Shown here: positions 44,189-54,248 of the stretch, piece after piece
Position numbering within the stretch: position 1 is the stretch's first letter
Layout of the letters: each line of letters starts with the position of its first letter
Assembly (NCBI RefSeq): GCF_021729845.1
Contig: NZ_CP063397.1
Coordinates: 3,052,001 to 3,116,000 of the forward strand
Reading direction: 5' to 3'
Length of the DNA stretch: 64,000 nt
Source of the DNA: Rhizobium sp. SL42
Lineage (GTDB): Bacteria > Pseudomonadota > Alphaproteobacteria > Rhizobiales > Rhizobiaceae
The notes under the pieces: generated by a model
Databases searched by the model: none
The model's input: only the letters and a program-made list of their open reading frames with translations
What the model was told of the DNA's origin: nothing
Translations under genes and position numbers: made by a program

Positions 44189-46528
44189 TCAATCAGGCAG
44201 CTTGTAGGCGATTACGTAGTCACCCGGCTTGGTGCCGACCGATCCGTGACCGCCCGCAACCATAACGACATACTGCTTGCCGTTATCGAGCGCATAACTC
44301 ATTGGCGTTGCTTGGCCACCAGCTGGCAACCTGGCTTCCCACAATTGCTCGCCGCTCGTCAGATCATAGGCACGCAGGTAATCGTCGACGGCTGCCCCGA
44401 GGAAGGCGACGCCTCCCTTGGTGATCATCGGCCCACCGATCCCTGGCACCCCGACTTTCAACGGCAAAGGCAATGGCGTCATGTCGTAGACCGTACCGTT
44501 GCGGTGTTGATAGGCAACCTTGCCGGTGCGCAGATCAACGCCCGCGACAGTACCCCACGGCGGAGCCTGGCAGGGAATGCCGATCGGCGACAGGAATGGC
44601 CCCATGTAGACACCGTAAGGCGCACCTTCATTGCGGTTCAGCCCCTGTTCAGAGCCCTTTTCGCCCTCCCCCTTCGGCGCGATTTCCGATCGCGGTACCA
44701 GCCGCGAGGTGAAGGCCAAATAGGTTGGCATTCCGAACATCACCTGGCGCTCGGGATCGACCGCGACCGAGCCCCAGTTAAACGTACCGAAATTGCCCGG
44801 GTAGACCAGGGTGCCCTCCAGCGAAGGCGGCGTGTATTGGCCTTCGTATTTGAGCTTGTGAAAGGCGATGCGGCACATCATCTGATCGATGAGGCTGAGC
44901 CCCCACATATCGCTCTCGACCATTGTCTTCGGTCGGAAGCTCAGATCGGAAACGGGCTGCGTGGGCGATGTGAAATCATCCTCGATCGCACCACCGGGTG
45001 CCGGAATTTCCTTGACCGGGATAATGGGATCGCCTGTCCGCCGATCCAGAACATAGATATCGCCCTGCTTGGTTGGCCCGACCAGCGCCGGCACGGGCAC
45101 ACCTTCGGCATTGGTGATATCCAGCAATACCGGTTGTGCCGGAACATCCATATCCCAGAGATCGTGATGGACGGTCTGACGCACCCAGCGATCGGCACCG
45201 GTATTGAGATCAAGCGCCACGATCGACGACGAGTATTTCTCGACATTGGCAGAGCGACCCATGCCGAGCTGGTCCGGAACCTGATTGCCGAGCGGAATAT
45301 AGACGAGGCCCAATTGCTCATCGACAGAAAAGACAGACCAACTGTTCGGCGAGTTTGCCGTATAGGTCTGACCAGGGCCGATCGGTTGTGTCTGGCTTGG
45401 GTTGCCGGCATCCCAATTCCAGATCAGGGCGCCCGTATTGACGTCGAAAGCGCGGATGACGCCCGAGGGCGACTGGGTCGAATAGTTGTCGTTGACCGCA
45501 CCACCAACGATGATCTTGCCGGCAGCGACGACCGGAGGCGACGTGGAGTAATAGTAGCCGGCCGGATTGAACGGCATTCCTTGTTCGAGGCGCAGCGTGC
45601 CGCCATCAGCGAAATTCTGGCAAATGGCACCAGTCTCCGCATCCAGGGCAATCAGACGCGCGTCGGAAGTCGGCAGATAGACGCGCGCTGAACAAGCCGC
45701 ACCAGCAGCAGCAGCCGGATCCGCGTAGTAGGTCACGCCGCGGCATGTCTGGTGCTGCCGGTCCGGGTTCAGGCCCGCATTCGGATCAAATTTCCACTTT
45801 TCCTTGCCAGTCTCGGCATCGATGGCAATCGCCCAGTTATGCGGGGTGCACAGATACAGGGTATTGCCGACCTTGAGCGGCGTTACCTGATACGTCGTCT
45901 CGCCAACATCCTCCGGCAACTTCACGTCGCCCGTCTGGTAAGTCCACGCGACTTCCAGCTTGTCGACATTGTCGGTGTTGATCTGCGTCAGTGGTGAATA
46001 ACGCTGGCCGTAGGGCGTCCGGCCATACTGATGCCAATCACCATCCGGGACATCACCGCCAAGGCTCGGGGCGGCGGCAACCTGCTCTGTTGGCAAGGCG
46101 CCGGCGCGGTCGTAGGGATCCTGTGTCATCGAGAAGACGGCGACAGCAATCGCGAGCAGCACCGGCAACGCCAGAGGCCAGCCATTCGCAGCCACCCGAC
46201 CACGGCGATGGATCGGGCCAAGCTGTCGCCGAAGCGCCGGCACCATCAGCCAAAGGCCGAGTACCACGACCAATCCGCCGCGCGTTCCGAGTTGCCACCA
46301 GTCAAATCCAACCTCCCAGATGGCCCATGCCAGGCTGCCCACGATGAACAGTCCGTAGAGCCAGAGCGCCTCGGCACGCCGGAGCAACAGCAACACCGCC
46401 GTGAGAAGCAGGACGATACCCGCAACGAGATAATAGAGGCTGCCCCCAAGCAACAAAAGCTGCCCGCCACCCACGGCAAGCACCAGCCCCAGCACGCCAA
46501 AGATTATGGCGGTAATGGTGATCAGCAT
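44189..46528 (-). CDS. gcd: Membrane-bound PQQ-dependent glucose dehydrogenase
   Basis: 779 residues. Five membrane helices in the first 140 residues (ITAIIFGVLGLVLAVGGGQLL onward) bind quinone, then an eight-bladed PQQ beta-propeller faces the periplasm (HQYGRTPYGQRYSPLTQI, VHHDLWDMDVPAQPVLLD, GTFNWGSVAVDPERQVMF). It oxidises glucose to gluconolactone and passes electrons to ubiquinone; in rhizobacteria this underlies phosphate solubilisation. Needs PQQ, but no pqq genes are in the window. The ATG at 46528 is preferred over a TTG two codons upstream. The paralogous quinate dehydrogenase is less likely. Confidence 0.92.
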   Translation of the reverse strand: MLITITAIIFGVLGLVLAVGGGQLLLLGGSLYYLVAGIVLLLTAVLLLLRRAEALWLYGLFIVGSLAWAIWEVGFDWWQLGTRGGLVVVLGLWLMVPALRRQLGPIHRRGRVAANGWPLALPVLLAIAVAVFSMTQDPYDRAGALPTEQVAAAPSLGGDVPDGDWHQYGRTPYGQRYSPLTQINTDNVDKLEVAWTYQTGDVKLPEDVGETTYQVTPLKVGNTLYLCTPHNWAIAIDAETGKEKWKFDPNAGLNPDRQHQTCRGVTYYADPAAAAGAACSARVYLPTSDARLIALDAETGAICQNFADGGTLRLEQGMPFNPAGYYYSTSPPVVAAGKIIVGGAVNDNYSTQSPSGVIRAFDVNTGALIWNWDAGNPSQTQPIGPGQTYTANSPNSWSVFSVDEQLGLVYIPLGNQVPDQLGMGRSANVEKYSSSIVALDLNTGADRWVRQTVHHDLWDMDVPAQPVLLDITNAEGVPVPALVGPTKQGDIYVLDRRTGDPIIPVKEIPAPGGAIEDDFTSPTQPVSDLSFRPKTMVESDMWGLSLIDQMMCRIAFHKLKYEGQYTPPSLEGTLVYPGNFGTFNWGSVAVDPERQVMFGMPTYLAFTSRLVPRSEIAPKGEGEKGSEQGLNRNEGAPYGVYMGPFLSPIGIPCQAPPWGTVAGVDLRTGKVAYQHRNGTVYDMTPLPLPLKVGVPGIGGPMITKGGVAFLGAAVDDYLRAYDLTSGEQLWEARLPAGGQATPMSYALDNGKQYVVMVAGGHGSVGTKPGDYVIAYKLPD

Positions 46529-46742
46529 TTCCAATTCCGTTCATACTAAAATGGGTGAAGCGCCTCCGAACGGAGGCGCACGACGATTGCGCAACGCACA
46601 AAACTGCCCATTGTTCCATGTCATCCGGAAAATCATGACCGTGATGGCGGCAGTGCCGGAATCCATAAAGAAAAGAAGTCACGCTTGTGCTGCGGCGAAT
46701 GACTTGTCATCCTGCATTGCACACAAGCGCTGGGGAGCGTCC

Positions 46743-47369
46743 ATGACCAAAGCCTTATTGTTAATTGATATTCAAAACGGGTTCTGTCCCGGTGGCAATT
46801 TGCCTGTTGCCGATGGTGATTTGGTTGTTCCTGTCGCCAATGCACTGATGGAAAGCGGTCGGTACGATTTGATCGTCACCTCCCAGGACTGGCATCCTGC
46901 CGATCACGGCAGCTTTGCCTCGCAACATCCCGGCAAGGCACCTTTCGACATGGGCGAGCTTTCGGGCCAGCCACAAGTCATGTGGCCGGACCACTGCGTT
47001 CAGGGAACACCCGACGCGGCATTTCATCCGGAACTTTTGACGGCAAAATTCAACTACGTGCAGCGAAAAGGCGAAAATCCCGCAGTCGACAGCTACTCCG
47101 CTTTTCGCGACAACGAGAAGGGCGCCCTGACTGGCCTTGCCGACTATCTCCAGTCCAGACAGGTCACCGAGCTCGACATCATGGGCCTTGCCACTGACTA
47201 CTGTGTTAAATTCTCGGCCCTCGATGCGATCGAAATGCTGCCCGGCATCAAGGTCCGACTGATTGCCGACGGCTGCCGCGGCATCGATCCGAAGGGCGTT
47301 GAGGATGCGATCGAGGCAATGAAGTATGCAGGTGTCGAAATCATCCAGAGCAGCGGAATCACGCTCTGA
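46743..47369 (+). CDS. pncA: Nicotinamidase/pyrazinamidase
   Basis: 208 residues of the isochorismatase-like superfamily; deamidates nicotinamide to nicotinate for NAD salvage. Catalytic Asp in LLIDIQNGFCPGG, metal ligands in SQDWHPADHGSF, and the nucleophilic Cys in GLATDYCVKFSALDA. The start at 46743 follows TGGGGAG; the longer frame from 46506 is antisense to gcd. Divergent from gcd and 90 bp ahead of panC, probably separately transcribed. Confidence 0.94.
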   Translation: MTKALLLIDIQNGFCPGGNLPVADGDLVVPVANALMESGRYDLIVTSQDWHPADHGSFASQHPGKAPFDMGELSGQPQVMWPDHCVQGTPDAAFHPELLTAKFNYVQRKGENPAVDSYSAFRDNEKGALTGLADYLQSRQVTELDIMGLATDYCVKFSALDAIEMLPGIKVRLIADGCRGIDPKGVEDAIEAMKYAGVEIIQSSGITL

Positions 47370-47459
47370 GCAGATCACTGCAAACGATTCGTGCGATTGC
47401 CTTTTTTGACGCCACGGGTTAGAGCCCGAGCCAATGAAAAGTCAGGGAGGACGCCGATC

Positions 47460-48332
47460 ATGGAAATCATCACCACGATCGCCGCATTGCGGGAAAAGCT
47501 CGCGCCCCGCCGCCGCGCCGGCCATACGATCGGTTTTGTGCCGACCATGGGCTATCTGCATCAGGGCCACCTGAGCCTTGTCGCGCATGCCAAGGCCGAG
47601 AATGACGTGACGGTCGTATCGATCTTCGTCAACCCGCTGCAATTCGGCAAAAGCGAAGATCTGGACAAATATCCACGCGACCTGCAGCGCGACAGCGCCA
47701 TGCTGGAGAAGGCCGGCGTCGATTTCATTTTCGCGCCTTCGGTCACCGACATGTATCCCGAACCGATGCAGACGGTGGTTGATCTGCCGAAGCTCGGCTC
47801 CGAGCTCGAGGGGGAAGCCCGGCCCGGCCATTTCGCCGGCGTCGCCACGGTAGTCTCCAAGCTTTTCAATATCGTCCAGCCCAATGCGGCCTATTTCGGC
47901 GAGAAAGACTACCAGCAGGTCACCATCATCCATAAGATGGTCCAGGACCTCGCGCTCCCGGTCCGCATCGTTCCTGTCGAAACGGTCCGTGAACCGGACG
48001 GCCTCGCGTGCTCCTCGCGCAATGTCTATCTGTCGAAAGAGGAACGCGCGGCGGCCGTGATCGTGCCGAAGACGCTTGCCGAAGCCGATCGCCTTCTGCT
48101 CGCCGGCGTCCGCGACGTGAAGACCCTTGAGGCGCGGCTGATCGACTTCCTCAAGACCGAACCTCTTGCCAATCCCGAAGTCGTGGCGATCCGCCACCCT
48201 GTAACGCTCGCAAAGCTCGAAACGATCGACGGCCCTGCCCTGGTCCTTCTTTTTGTACGTTTCGGCCAGACCAAACTTCTCGACAATCGCGTCATCGGCC
48301 ACCAGGCCAACGCCGGCATGGAGGCCGCCTGA
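47460..48332 (+). CDS. panC: Pantothenate synthetase
   Basis: 290 residues. Joins pantoate and beta-alanine with ATP. Nucleotidylyl-transferase signature HxGH in [38 protein letters not shown] with the KMSKS-like loop. The ATG at 47460 follows CAGGGAGG. Its stop TGA is separated by one base from the panB start, so the two are one operon making vitamin B5 for coenzyme A. Confidence 0.96.
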   Translation: MEIITTIAALREKLAPRRRAGHTIGFVPTMGYLHQGHLSLVAHAKAENDVTVVSIFVNPLQFGKSEDLDKYPRDLQRDSAMLEKAGVDFIFAPSVTDMYPEPMQTVVDLPKLGSELEGEARPGHFAGVATVVSKLFNIVQPNAAYFGEKDYQQVTIIHKMVQDLALPVRIVPVETVREPDGLACSSRNVYLSKEERAAAVIVPKTLAEADRLLLAGVRDVKTLEARLIDFLKTEPLANPEVVAIRHPVTLAKLETIDGPALVLLFVRFGQTKLLDNRVIGHQANAGMEAA

Positions 48333-48333
48333 C

Positions 48334-49161
48334 ATGAGCACACCACCTCGCCAGAAACGCTTCACACCTGCCGACATCACTGCGCTGAAGGGCCAGCGGG
48401 CAATAGTCTCCCTCACCGCCTATACGACGCCGATTGCGCGATTGCTGGACAACCATTGCGATCTTCTACTGGTCGGTGACAGCCTCGGCATGGTGCTCTA
48501 CGGCCTGGAGACAACTGTCGGCGTCACCATGGAGATGATGATCGCCCACGGACAGGCGGTCATGCGCGGCGCAAACCGTGCCTGCGTCATCGTCGACTTG
48601 CCCTTCGGCTCCTATCAGGAGTCCAAAGAACAGGCCTTCCGCAATGCCGCCCGCATCATGAAGGAAACCGGCTGCGACGGCGTAAAGCTTGAGGGTGGTG
48701 CGGAAATGGCCGAGACCGTCGCATTTCTGGTTGCCCGCGGCGTGCCGGTCTTCGGCCATATCGGCCTGATGCCGCAGCAGGTCAACACCTCCGGCGGCTA
48801 CCGCTCCAAGGGCCACAGCGACAAGGAACAGGACAAGATCCGCGCGGATGCCAAGGCGATCGACGAGGCTGGGGCATTTGCCATGGTCATCGAAGGGACC
48901 GTTGAACCCCTGGCGCGCGAAATCACGGCGACCGTCGGTGCGGCAACCATCGGCATTGGCGCCTCTCCGGCTTGCGACGGACAGGTCCTCGTATCCGACG
49001 ACATGCTCGGCCTGTTCAATGATTTCAAGCCGCGTTTCGTCAAGCATTTTGCCAATCTGGCACAGGTCATTTCGGCCGCGGCTGAAAATTACGCAACCGA
49101 GGTTCAGGCACGCAGCTTCCCCGCCCCCGAGCATACTTTCCAGATCCGCCCGAAGCGGTAA
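48334..49161 (+). CDS. panB: Ketopantoate hydroxymethyltransferase
   Basis: 275 residues. Adds a hydroxymethyl group from methylene-tetrahydrofolate to 2-oxoisovalerate, an intermediate of valine synthesis. Marks: [31 protein letters not shown] with the Mg-binding Asp, [23 protein letters not shown] and [19 protein letters not shown] inside the panC end serves as its ribosome site. It shares its precursor with the ilv genes elsewhere in the window. Confidence 0.96.
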   Translation: MSTPPRQKRFTPADITALKGQRAIVSLTAYTTPIARLLDNHCDLLLVGDSLGMVLYGLETTVGVTMEMMIAHGQAVMRGANRACVIVDLPFGSYQESKEQAFRNAARIMKETGCDGVKLEGGAEMAETVAFLVARGVPVFGHIGLMPQQVNTSGGYRSKGHSDKEQDKIRADAKAIDEAGAFAMVIEGTVEPLAREITATVGAATIGIGASPACDGQVLVSDDMLGLFNDFKPRFVKHFANLAQVISAAAENYATEVQARSFPAPEHTFQIRPKR

Positions 49162-49170
49162 GCGAACGGA

Positions 49171-49419
49171 CTACGTCTTTGAAGCCCGCTCGAGCTGATA
49201 GACGGCATCGTTGAACAGGTCGATCTGATTGGCCAAAACGGCCTGGGCATCGTGCAGACCGCGATTGTAAAATTGCGGCCCGAGCACGTTTGAAAAGAAC
49301 GCAGCGATGCCCTCCGCTTCGAAGCGTCCCAGTTCCAGATCGAATTCATCGTGAAAATGAGACTGGATCTGCGCCACGAGGCGAGCCTGCTCTTCCTTTG
49401 AAAAATCGAGTTTCTCCAA
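49171..49419 (-). CDS. DUF2164 family protein
   Basis: 82 residues. MEKLDFSKEEQARLVAQIQSHF and ELGRFEAEGIAAFFSNVLGPQFYNRGLHDAQAVL match DUF2164, a small cytoplasmic helical family of unknown role. The start is a TTG at 49419, supported by GGGAGG seven bases upstream. It ends 9 bp from the panB stop on the other strand, so both transcripts overlap at the ends. Confidence 0.87.
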   Translation of the reverse strand: MEKLDFSKEEQARLVAQIQSHFHDEFDLELGRFEAEGIAAFFSNVLGPQFYNRGLHDAQAVLANQIDLFNDAVYQLERASKT

Positions 49420-49697
49420 AATACAGCCTCCCAGGAGCCATGATCAAGTTAGATGCGGAACAAGTCCGTTGCTGGCGAACTCAGCCAGGTGTCAATCACC
49501 ATAGGCACTGCTGAAAACCGAAGCGGGCTTTCATCCCGAGACCCAATTGCCCCATGTGTTTCTTTTCGACAAGATCTGCGGATGTTTTGCTGCCAACAGG
49601 TGTGTTTCATCAACCCTGATGCACGTTCCATCAAACCTATTGGTTTGCCTGAACACGACAGACAGGGTAACCGGGCTGCAAAACACGGAAATACAGC

Positions 49698-50426
49698 ATG
49701 TCACGCTCAGAGTTCAGAGACGGGATCACCCGGTCCATTCCAATTGTCGTCTCCGCAAGCCCCTTTGCCGTGCTCTTCGGCGCCATTGCCATTGCAAACG
49801 GCCAGACCGTCGGCGAGGTCGCACTGACCAGCAGCACCATCTTCGCCGGCGCAAGCCAGCTTGTCGGCATTGAATTGTTCGGCCACCATGTCCCGGCCTG
49901 GTTGATCGTCTTGTCGATCTTTGCGGTCAATTTCCGCCATGTGCTCTATTCCGCGGCGCTCGCCCCCTTTGTCGAACATTTCTCCGTGTCACAGAAGGCT
50001 GCAACCTTCTTCCTGCTCACCGATCCGCAATTCGCCGAAACACTGAAGCGTGCAGAGACCGGCACGAAGGTGACCTTTGCCTGGTACATGGGGCTGGGAT
50101 TGCCAATTTTTGTCGCCTGGGTCCTGCTCAGCGTCGTCGGCGCCTATTTCGGCCGCTTGATGGGAGACCCTGCCCGTTTCGGCTTTGACGTGCTGCTTCC
50201 GATCTATTTTCTCGCTCTGGTGCTGGGTTTTCGCCGCCGCAGCAATTTCCTGCCGGTCGTCATCGTCAGCGCGCTCGCTTCGGCAATCGCCCACAAGACC
50301 GTCGGTTCGCCATGGCATGTCAGCATTGGCGCGCTGGCCGGCGTTCTGGCTGCCGCGCTGATGCCGCCTGCAAAGGCTGAGGAAGCGAAATCCGCCTCCG
50401 GTGCGGCTGCGGAGGACAGCAAGTGA
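49698..50426 (+). CDS. azlC: AzlC-type branched-chain amino acid exporter, large subunit
   Basis: 242 residues with several membrane helices. The family pattern is FRDGITRSIPIVVSASPFAVLFGAIA, TSSTIFAGASQLVGIELF and FAVNFRHVLYSAALAP. AzlC with AzlD exports branched-chain amino acids and analogues. The last 25 residues are Ala/Glu/Lys-rich and cytoplasmic. azlD starts with a GTG that overlaps the azlC stop (GTGA). A 278-bp gap upstream holds its promoter; no regulator is adjacent. Confidence 0.92.
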   Translation: MSRSEFRDGITRSIPIVVSASPFAVLFGAIAIANGQTVGEVALTSSTIFAGASQLVGIELFGHHVPAWLIVLSIFAVNFRHVLYSAALAPFVEHFSVSQKAATFFLLTDPQFAETLKRAETGTKVTFAWYMGLGLPIFVAWVLLSVVGAYFGRLMGDPARFGFDVLLPIYFLALVLGFRRRSNFLPVVIVSALASAIAHKTVGSPWHVSIGALAGVLAAALMPPAKAEEAKSASGAAAEDSK

Positions 50427-50734
50427 ACGCGCTCTTCAATCCCGAAATGGTGGCAATCATTCTCGCCTCGGCGGTCGCAACCTATGTCACGCGCATCGGC
50501 GGCTATGTCCTGATCCGCAAGATGAAAAACATACCGCCGCGGATGGAGGCCGCTCTCAATGCCGTCCCCGCCGCCGTTCTGACCACGCTTGTGGCGCCGG
50601 CATTCTTTGCAGGCGGCATCGAAGTCAAGATTGCGCTTGCGGTCAGCCTGTTGGCGGGCATGCGCCTGTCGACAATCCCGATGCTGCTGGCTGGCTGGGC
50701 CGTCGCCGTCGCGATCCGCCATCTCGGTGGCTGA
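50423..50734 (+). CDS. azlD: AzlD-type branched-chain amino acid exporter, small subunit
   Basis: 103 residues, four helices expected. VAIILASAVATYVTRIGGYVLI, then IPPRMEAALNAVPAAVLTTLVAPAFF and MLLAGWAVAVAIRHLGG fit the AzlD family. GTG start at 50423, translationally coupled to azlC by a four-base overlap. A 12-bp stem hairpin about 50 bp downstream ends the operon. Confidence 0.92.
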   Translation: MNALFNPEMVAIILASAVATYVTRIGGYVLIRKMKNIPPRMEAALNAVPAAVLTTLVAPAFFAGGIEVKIALAVSLLAGMRLSTIPMLLAGWAVAVAIRHLGG

Positions 50735-50784
50735 ACGGCCGGTAGGAGTGCCGGGCCGCCGCAAGTCAAAATCAACAATCCGGA

Positions 50785-50822
50785 CGCTGGATCATCTCGT
50801 CATCCGACAGGATGATCCAGCG
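50785..50822. terminator. Long-stem hairpin between azlD and aminopeptidase P
   Basis: CGCTGGATCATC (50785-50796) pairs perfectly with GATGATCCAGCG (50811-50822), a 12-bp stem with a 14-base loop. It lies between two convergent genes (stops at 50734 and 50830) and is the likely terminator for both. Confidence 0.65.
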
Positions 50823-50829
50823 GGCTCGT

Positions 50830-52665
50830 CTAGTGTTCGAAGGCTTCCGTCGCGCGCTCCAGCCACTCGCGTGCTGAGGGATCGCTGATCAGCGGCAGAA
50901 GCTCGGCACGCGTGCGGGCGTGATAGTCATCGAGCCATTGCAGTTCCTCGCGCGTCAGCAGGTCTTCGACGATCAACTGTCGATCGATCGGCGCAAAGGT
51001 CAGCGTCTCGAAGCCGAGCATCGGCTGATCTCCACCGTCGATCTCTTCCGCTTCGCGCACATAGATCAAGTTTTCGATGCGGATGCCGAAGCTGCCGGGA
51101 CGATAGTAGCCCGGCTCGTTCGAGAGGATCATGCCCGGCAGCAATTCCTGCGTCGACAGCCGGGAAATCCGCTGCGGCCCCTCATGAACGGACAGGTATG
51201 ACCCGACACCATGGCCCGTGCCATGGGCAAAATCGGCACCGGACTTCCACAGGGCGATACGCGCCAGGGGATCGAGATCGCAACCGCGCGTGCCTTTGGG
51301 GAAGCGCGCCGTGCTGATCGCGATCATGCCCTTGAGCGCCAGAGTGAAAAATCGCTTCTGTTCTTCAGGCACAGCCCCGATGGAGATCGTCCGGGTAATG
51401 TCGGTCGTACCGTTGACGTACTGCGCACCGGAATCGATGAGAAACATTTCCCCGGCATTGATGGTCCGGTCACTCTCGGTCGTCACCCGGTAGTGCATGA
51501 TCGCGGCGTGTTCGCCGGCTCCCGAAATCGTCTCGAAGGAAATATCCTTGAGCGGGTTCTGCATCCGCTCGCCAACGCGAACCCTTGTCGCTTCAAGTGC
51601 CTTGGCCGCTCCGATTTCGCTGACCGTTCCGGCCGGCTGTTGATCGAGCCAGGTCAGAAATTCAACCACGGCCACGCCGTCCTGCAAGTGCGCCGCGGCT
51701 GAGCCATTCAGTTCGACGAGGTTCTTCACAGCCCGCCCGAGCTTGGCCGGGTCGTTGCCGGCAATAGCGGTGCCACCGCCCTTTTTGATCAACTGCGCCA
51801 GTGCATGCGGCGCAAGATCAGGATCGATCAGGATACGCCCGCCGCCGCTGGCCACCCGTTCGATCCGTTCGGCTAGCAATTGGGGATCAACCTGTTCGCA
51901 CAGGTCGCGCAGGTAGGTCTCAACGTCCAGACTGGTCTTGGCCCCATCGAGGAAGAGTTCCGCCTTGCCGTCGGCCTTGATGATCGCGCGCGCCAGCGGA
52001 TGCGGTGTATGCGGTACGTCGGCGCCCCGGACATTGAAAATCCAGGCCACGGATGAAGGGTCGCTGATCAGCACTGCCGAAAGGCCCTTCGCGGTGAGGT
52101 CGGCAGCAATCCTGGTGATTTTCTCGGCCGCCGGCACACCGGAATAGCTTTCCGGTTGAATGCTCACCTGTCCCAGCGGTTCTGCCGGTCGATCATTCCA
52201 CAGCCTGTCGATCGGGTTGAACGACAGCTGGACCAGCGCACCGCCTTTGTCTTCCAGTGCCTTTTCGAGCCGGCTGACCTCGACGCCGGTATGCGTCCAG
52301 GGATCGATGCCAAGCCGGAACCCCTTGCCTGCATGGTTGGCGACCCAGACATGCGGCGGTTCGCCGATCAGATCGCCTGGCGTAAAAACCGCGAGATCGA
52401 CCTGCTGGGCGACTTGCGTCACATAGCGCCCGTCGACAAACACAACAGCCTCCGCATCAGTGACCAGCAATTGCCCGGCAGACCCGGTGAAACCCGTCGC
52501 CCAAGCCAGCCGTTCGGCAGACGCCGGCACATATTCCCCAAGATATTCATCCGAGCGCGGCACCAGCACGCCGTCGACGCCCATTTCGGGAAACAGCGCA
52601 CGCAGCGCCGCAATGCGCTCCTTGCCGTGGTGAGGAGTGGATTTGATATCGAAGGATTGAAACAT
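50830..52665 (-). CDS. pepP: Xaa-Pro aminopeptidase (M24B family)
   Basis: 611 residues, the long three-domain form like eukaryotic aminopeptidase P1. Two creatinase-like N-terminal domains (begins with RIAALRALFPEMGVDGVLVPRSDEYLGEYVP), then the pita-bread catalytic domain with the five metal ligands: Asp in LIDSGAQY, Asp in GTTDITRT, His in GTGHGVGSYLSVHE, Glu in LSNEPGYY and Glu in IRIENLIYV. Removes N-terminal residues preceding proline. Symbol by function; E. coli PepP is shorter. Monocistronic, cytoplasmic. Confidence 0.9.
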   Translation of the reverse strand: MFQSFDIKSTPHHGKERIAALRALFPEMGVDGVLVPRSDEYLGEYVPASAERLAWATGFTGSAGQLLVTDAEAVVFVDGRYVTQVAQQVDLAVFTPGDLIGEPPHVWVANHAGKGFRLGIDPWTHTGVEVSRLEKALEDKGGALVQLSFNPIDRLWNDRPAEPLGQVSIQPESYSGVPAAEKITRIAADLTAKGLSAVLISDPSSVAWIFNVRGADVPHTPHPLARAIIKADGKAELFLDGAKTSLDVETYLRDLCEQVDPQLLAERIERVASGGGRILIDPDLAPHALAQLIKKGGGTAIAGNDPAKLGRAVKNLVELNGSAAAHLQDGVAVVEFLTWLDQQPAGTVSEIGAAKALEATRVRVGERMQNPLKDISFETISGAGEHAAIMHYRVTTESDRTINAGEMFLIDSGAQYVNGTTDITRTISIGAVPEEQKRFFTLALKGMIAISTARFPKGTRGCDLDPLARIALWKSGADFAHGTGHGVGSYLSVHEGPQRISRLSTQELLPGMILSNEPGYYRPGSFGIRIENLIYVREAEEIDGGDQPMLGFETLTFAPIDRQLIVEDLLTREELQWLDDYHARTRAELLPLISDPSAREWLERATEAFEH

Positions 52666-52951
52666 GGAAAGGCCTGCAGGATGGAGGATTCTCGGCGACC
52701 GTTATAACAAGGCACCACACGCCTGCCCATCCGTCGCCAAAGGTCATCCGCAGTTTCTCAATGGCAATGTCTTGGTGCAACTGAACGACGGCGATGGCAA
52801 AACCGCCTACACTTCAGGCAAACCTCATGTTGCCATGCAGCAATTGCAGGTCTCCCGTGCCATTGCCCACCTGACTGAACCGCGGGAACCACTCTATATC
52901 TGGAGCATCGAAAGACGCGGTGATCGCGTCACACCCGAAAGGAACAGAGAA

Positions 52952-53125
52952 ATGGCCAAGTCATTCCTGCGTATCGCCCTCGACAATTTCGTTGAAGCAC
53001 GCCAGCGTCGCGCCAACCTCTACGCCAATGGCGCCCTGCAGACCCTCGATGACTCCACGCTCCAGGCTATGGGCCTCAATCGCGAAGAACTCCGTCGCAA
53101 GCCCTCGCTGCGTTCGATCAGCTGA
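52952..53125 (+). CDS. DUF1127-like small arginine-rich protein
   Basis: 57 residues. FVEARQRRANLYANGALQTLDDSTLQAMGLNREELRRKPS resembles the DUF1127/YjiS pattern, in which an arginine-rich helix precedes L-DD-L-xxGL-R-E. Members in Agrobacterium influence RNA metabolism and phosphate responses; applying that here is inference. The ATG at 52952 follows AAAGGAA; the frame is open from 52664 without meaning. A strong intrinsic terminator lies about 90 bp downstream. Confidence 0.8.
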   Translation: MAKSFLRIALDNFVEARQRRANLYANGALQTLDDSTLQAMGLNREELRRKPSLRSIS

Positions 53126-53213
53126 TGCCATCTGCCGCCCACAAGCGGCGACACTGACATCCGCTTGAGCTCATCCTCCCGGGCTCGCGGATCGCACGGC
53201 ATGATGTCGTGCC

Positions 53214-53245
53214 AAAGGCGACCTGCTTTTGCGGTCGCCTTTTTT
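53214..53245 (+). terminator. Intrinsic terminator of the DUF1127-like gene
   Basis: AAAGGCGACC (53214-53223) pairs with GGTCGCCTTT (53233-53242), followed by more Ts then CTG. A textbook Rho-independent terminator on the plus strand, 25 bp before the prmA stop on the other strand. Confidence 0.85.
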
Positions 53246-53269
53246 CTGTCCCTCGTTCAGTAAATGACC

Positions 53270-54154
53270 TTAACCCTTGCCATGCCGAAGGTGGATCGTC
53301 ACCCAGCCATTGCGCCAGATCGTCCGCACATGCGAGAGGCCCGCACCGCTATAGGCGGCAATCACCTTCCACCGCTGGGCCGCCAGAATTCCCGACAGGA
53401 TCACCGAGCCACCGTCGGCAAGATTGTTGACCAGTTGCGGCGCCATCTTGATCAGCGGTCGTGCCAGGATATTGGCGATGATCAGGTCGAAAGGACCATG
53501 TTGTCCGAAGGCTGTCGAATGAAAGCCGGGAGCCGTGCGGAAATCGATGCCCGTCACGATCTGGTTGCGGCGCGCATTCTCCTTGGCGACACGCACGGCA
53601 ATCGGATCGATGTCGGTGGCGAGCACCGGCACCGGCAGTAGCTTGCGGACGGCAATCGCCAGCACGCCGCTGCCGGTTCCCAGATCCAGTGCATTGCGCA
53701 CCTTGCGGGCCCGCACCACCTCTTCGATGACTTCGAGGCACCCCGCCGTCGTTCCATGATGGCCCGTCCCGAAAGCCTGGCCAGCATCGATCTCGATCGC
53801 CACGTCATTGAGCTGGACCTTGTCGCGGTCATGCGATCCATGCACCAGGAACCGGCCGGCGCGCACGGGCGTCAACCCTTCCAGCGACTTTGCAATCCAG
53901 TCGATCTCCGGAATAATCTCGCGCTCGATGCTGAGATCTGAATACTCTTCGGAGAGCATGGCAGCCAGCCGCTCGCGGATCTCGTCCTCTTCCTCGAACG
54001 TCAGATAGATCGACGCTTCCCAGATATCGTTTTTCTCGTCGACCTCGGTGGTGGCGATCGCATAATCCTCCTCCCCGAAGCCGAACGTCATCACGTCGAG
54101 CACGTCGTTGGCACGAGTCTCGGTGGTCGTCACATAGAGGCGGATTTCACTCAC
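53270..54154 (-). CDS. prmA: Ribosomal protein L11 methyltransferase
   Basis: 294 residues. Trimethylates lysines and the N-terminus of ribosomal protein L11. N-terminal L11-recognition domain, linker, then SAM-binding domain: GQAFGTGHHGTT, ALDLGTGSGVLAIA (motif I), VLATDIDPIAVRVA, and IIANILARPLIKMAPQL (motif IV NIL). The GTG at 54154 (VSEIRLYVTT) is chosen because family members begin there, with AGGA upstream; the frame is open to 54214. Single gene. Confidence 0.94.
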   Translation of the reverse strand: MSEIRLYVTTTETRANDVLDVMTFGFGEEDYAIATTEVDEKNDIWEASIYLTFEEEDEIRERLAAMLSEEYSDLSIEREIIPEIDWIAKSLEGLTPVRAGRFLVHGSHDRDKVQLNDVAIEIDAGQAFGTGHHGTTAGCLEVIEEVVRARKVRNALDLGTGSGVLAIAVRKLLPVPVLATDIDPIAVRVAKENARRNQIVTGIDFRTAPGFHSTAFGQHGPFDLIIANILARPLIKMAPQLVNNLADGGSVILSGILAAQRWKVIAAYSGAGLSHVRTIWRNGWVTIHLRHGKG

Positions 54155-54248
54155 GGGCGCACGTCCTGTCGATCTAGACTTGAAGGGGTTGCGGTACAAC
54201 GCAATCGCCGCCAAGGCAACCGTCCAGCCGGCGACAACGCGCCGGTGA

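Noticed and set aside
44066..45691. Plus-strand open frame of 541 codons
   Set aside because: Antisense to gcd, whose PQQ-propeller repeats are clear.
49453..49827. 124-codon plus-strand frame before and into azlC
   Set aside because: Out of frame with azlC, no family resemblance, no ribosome site; the region is the azlC promoter.
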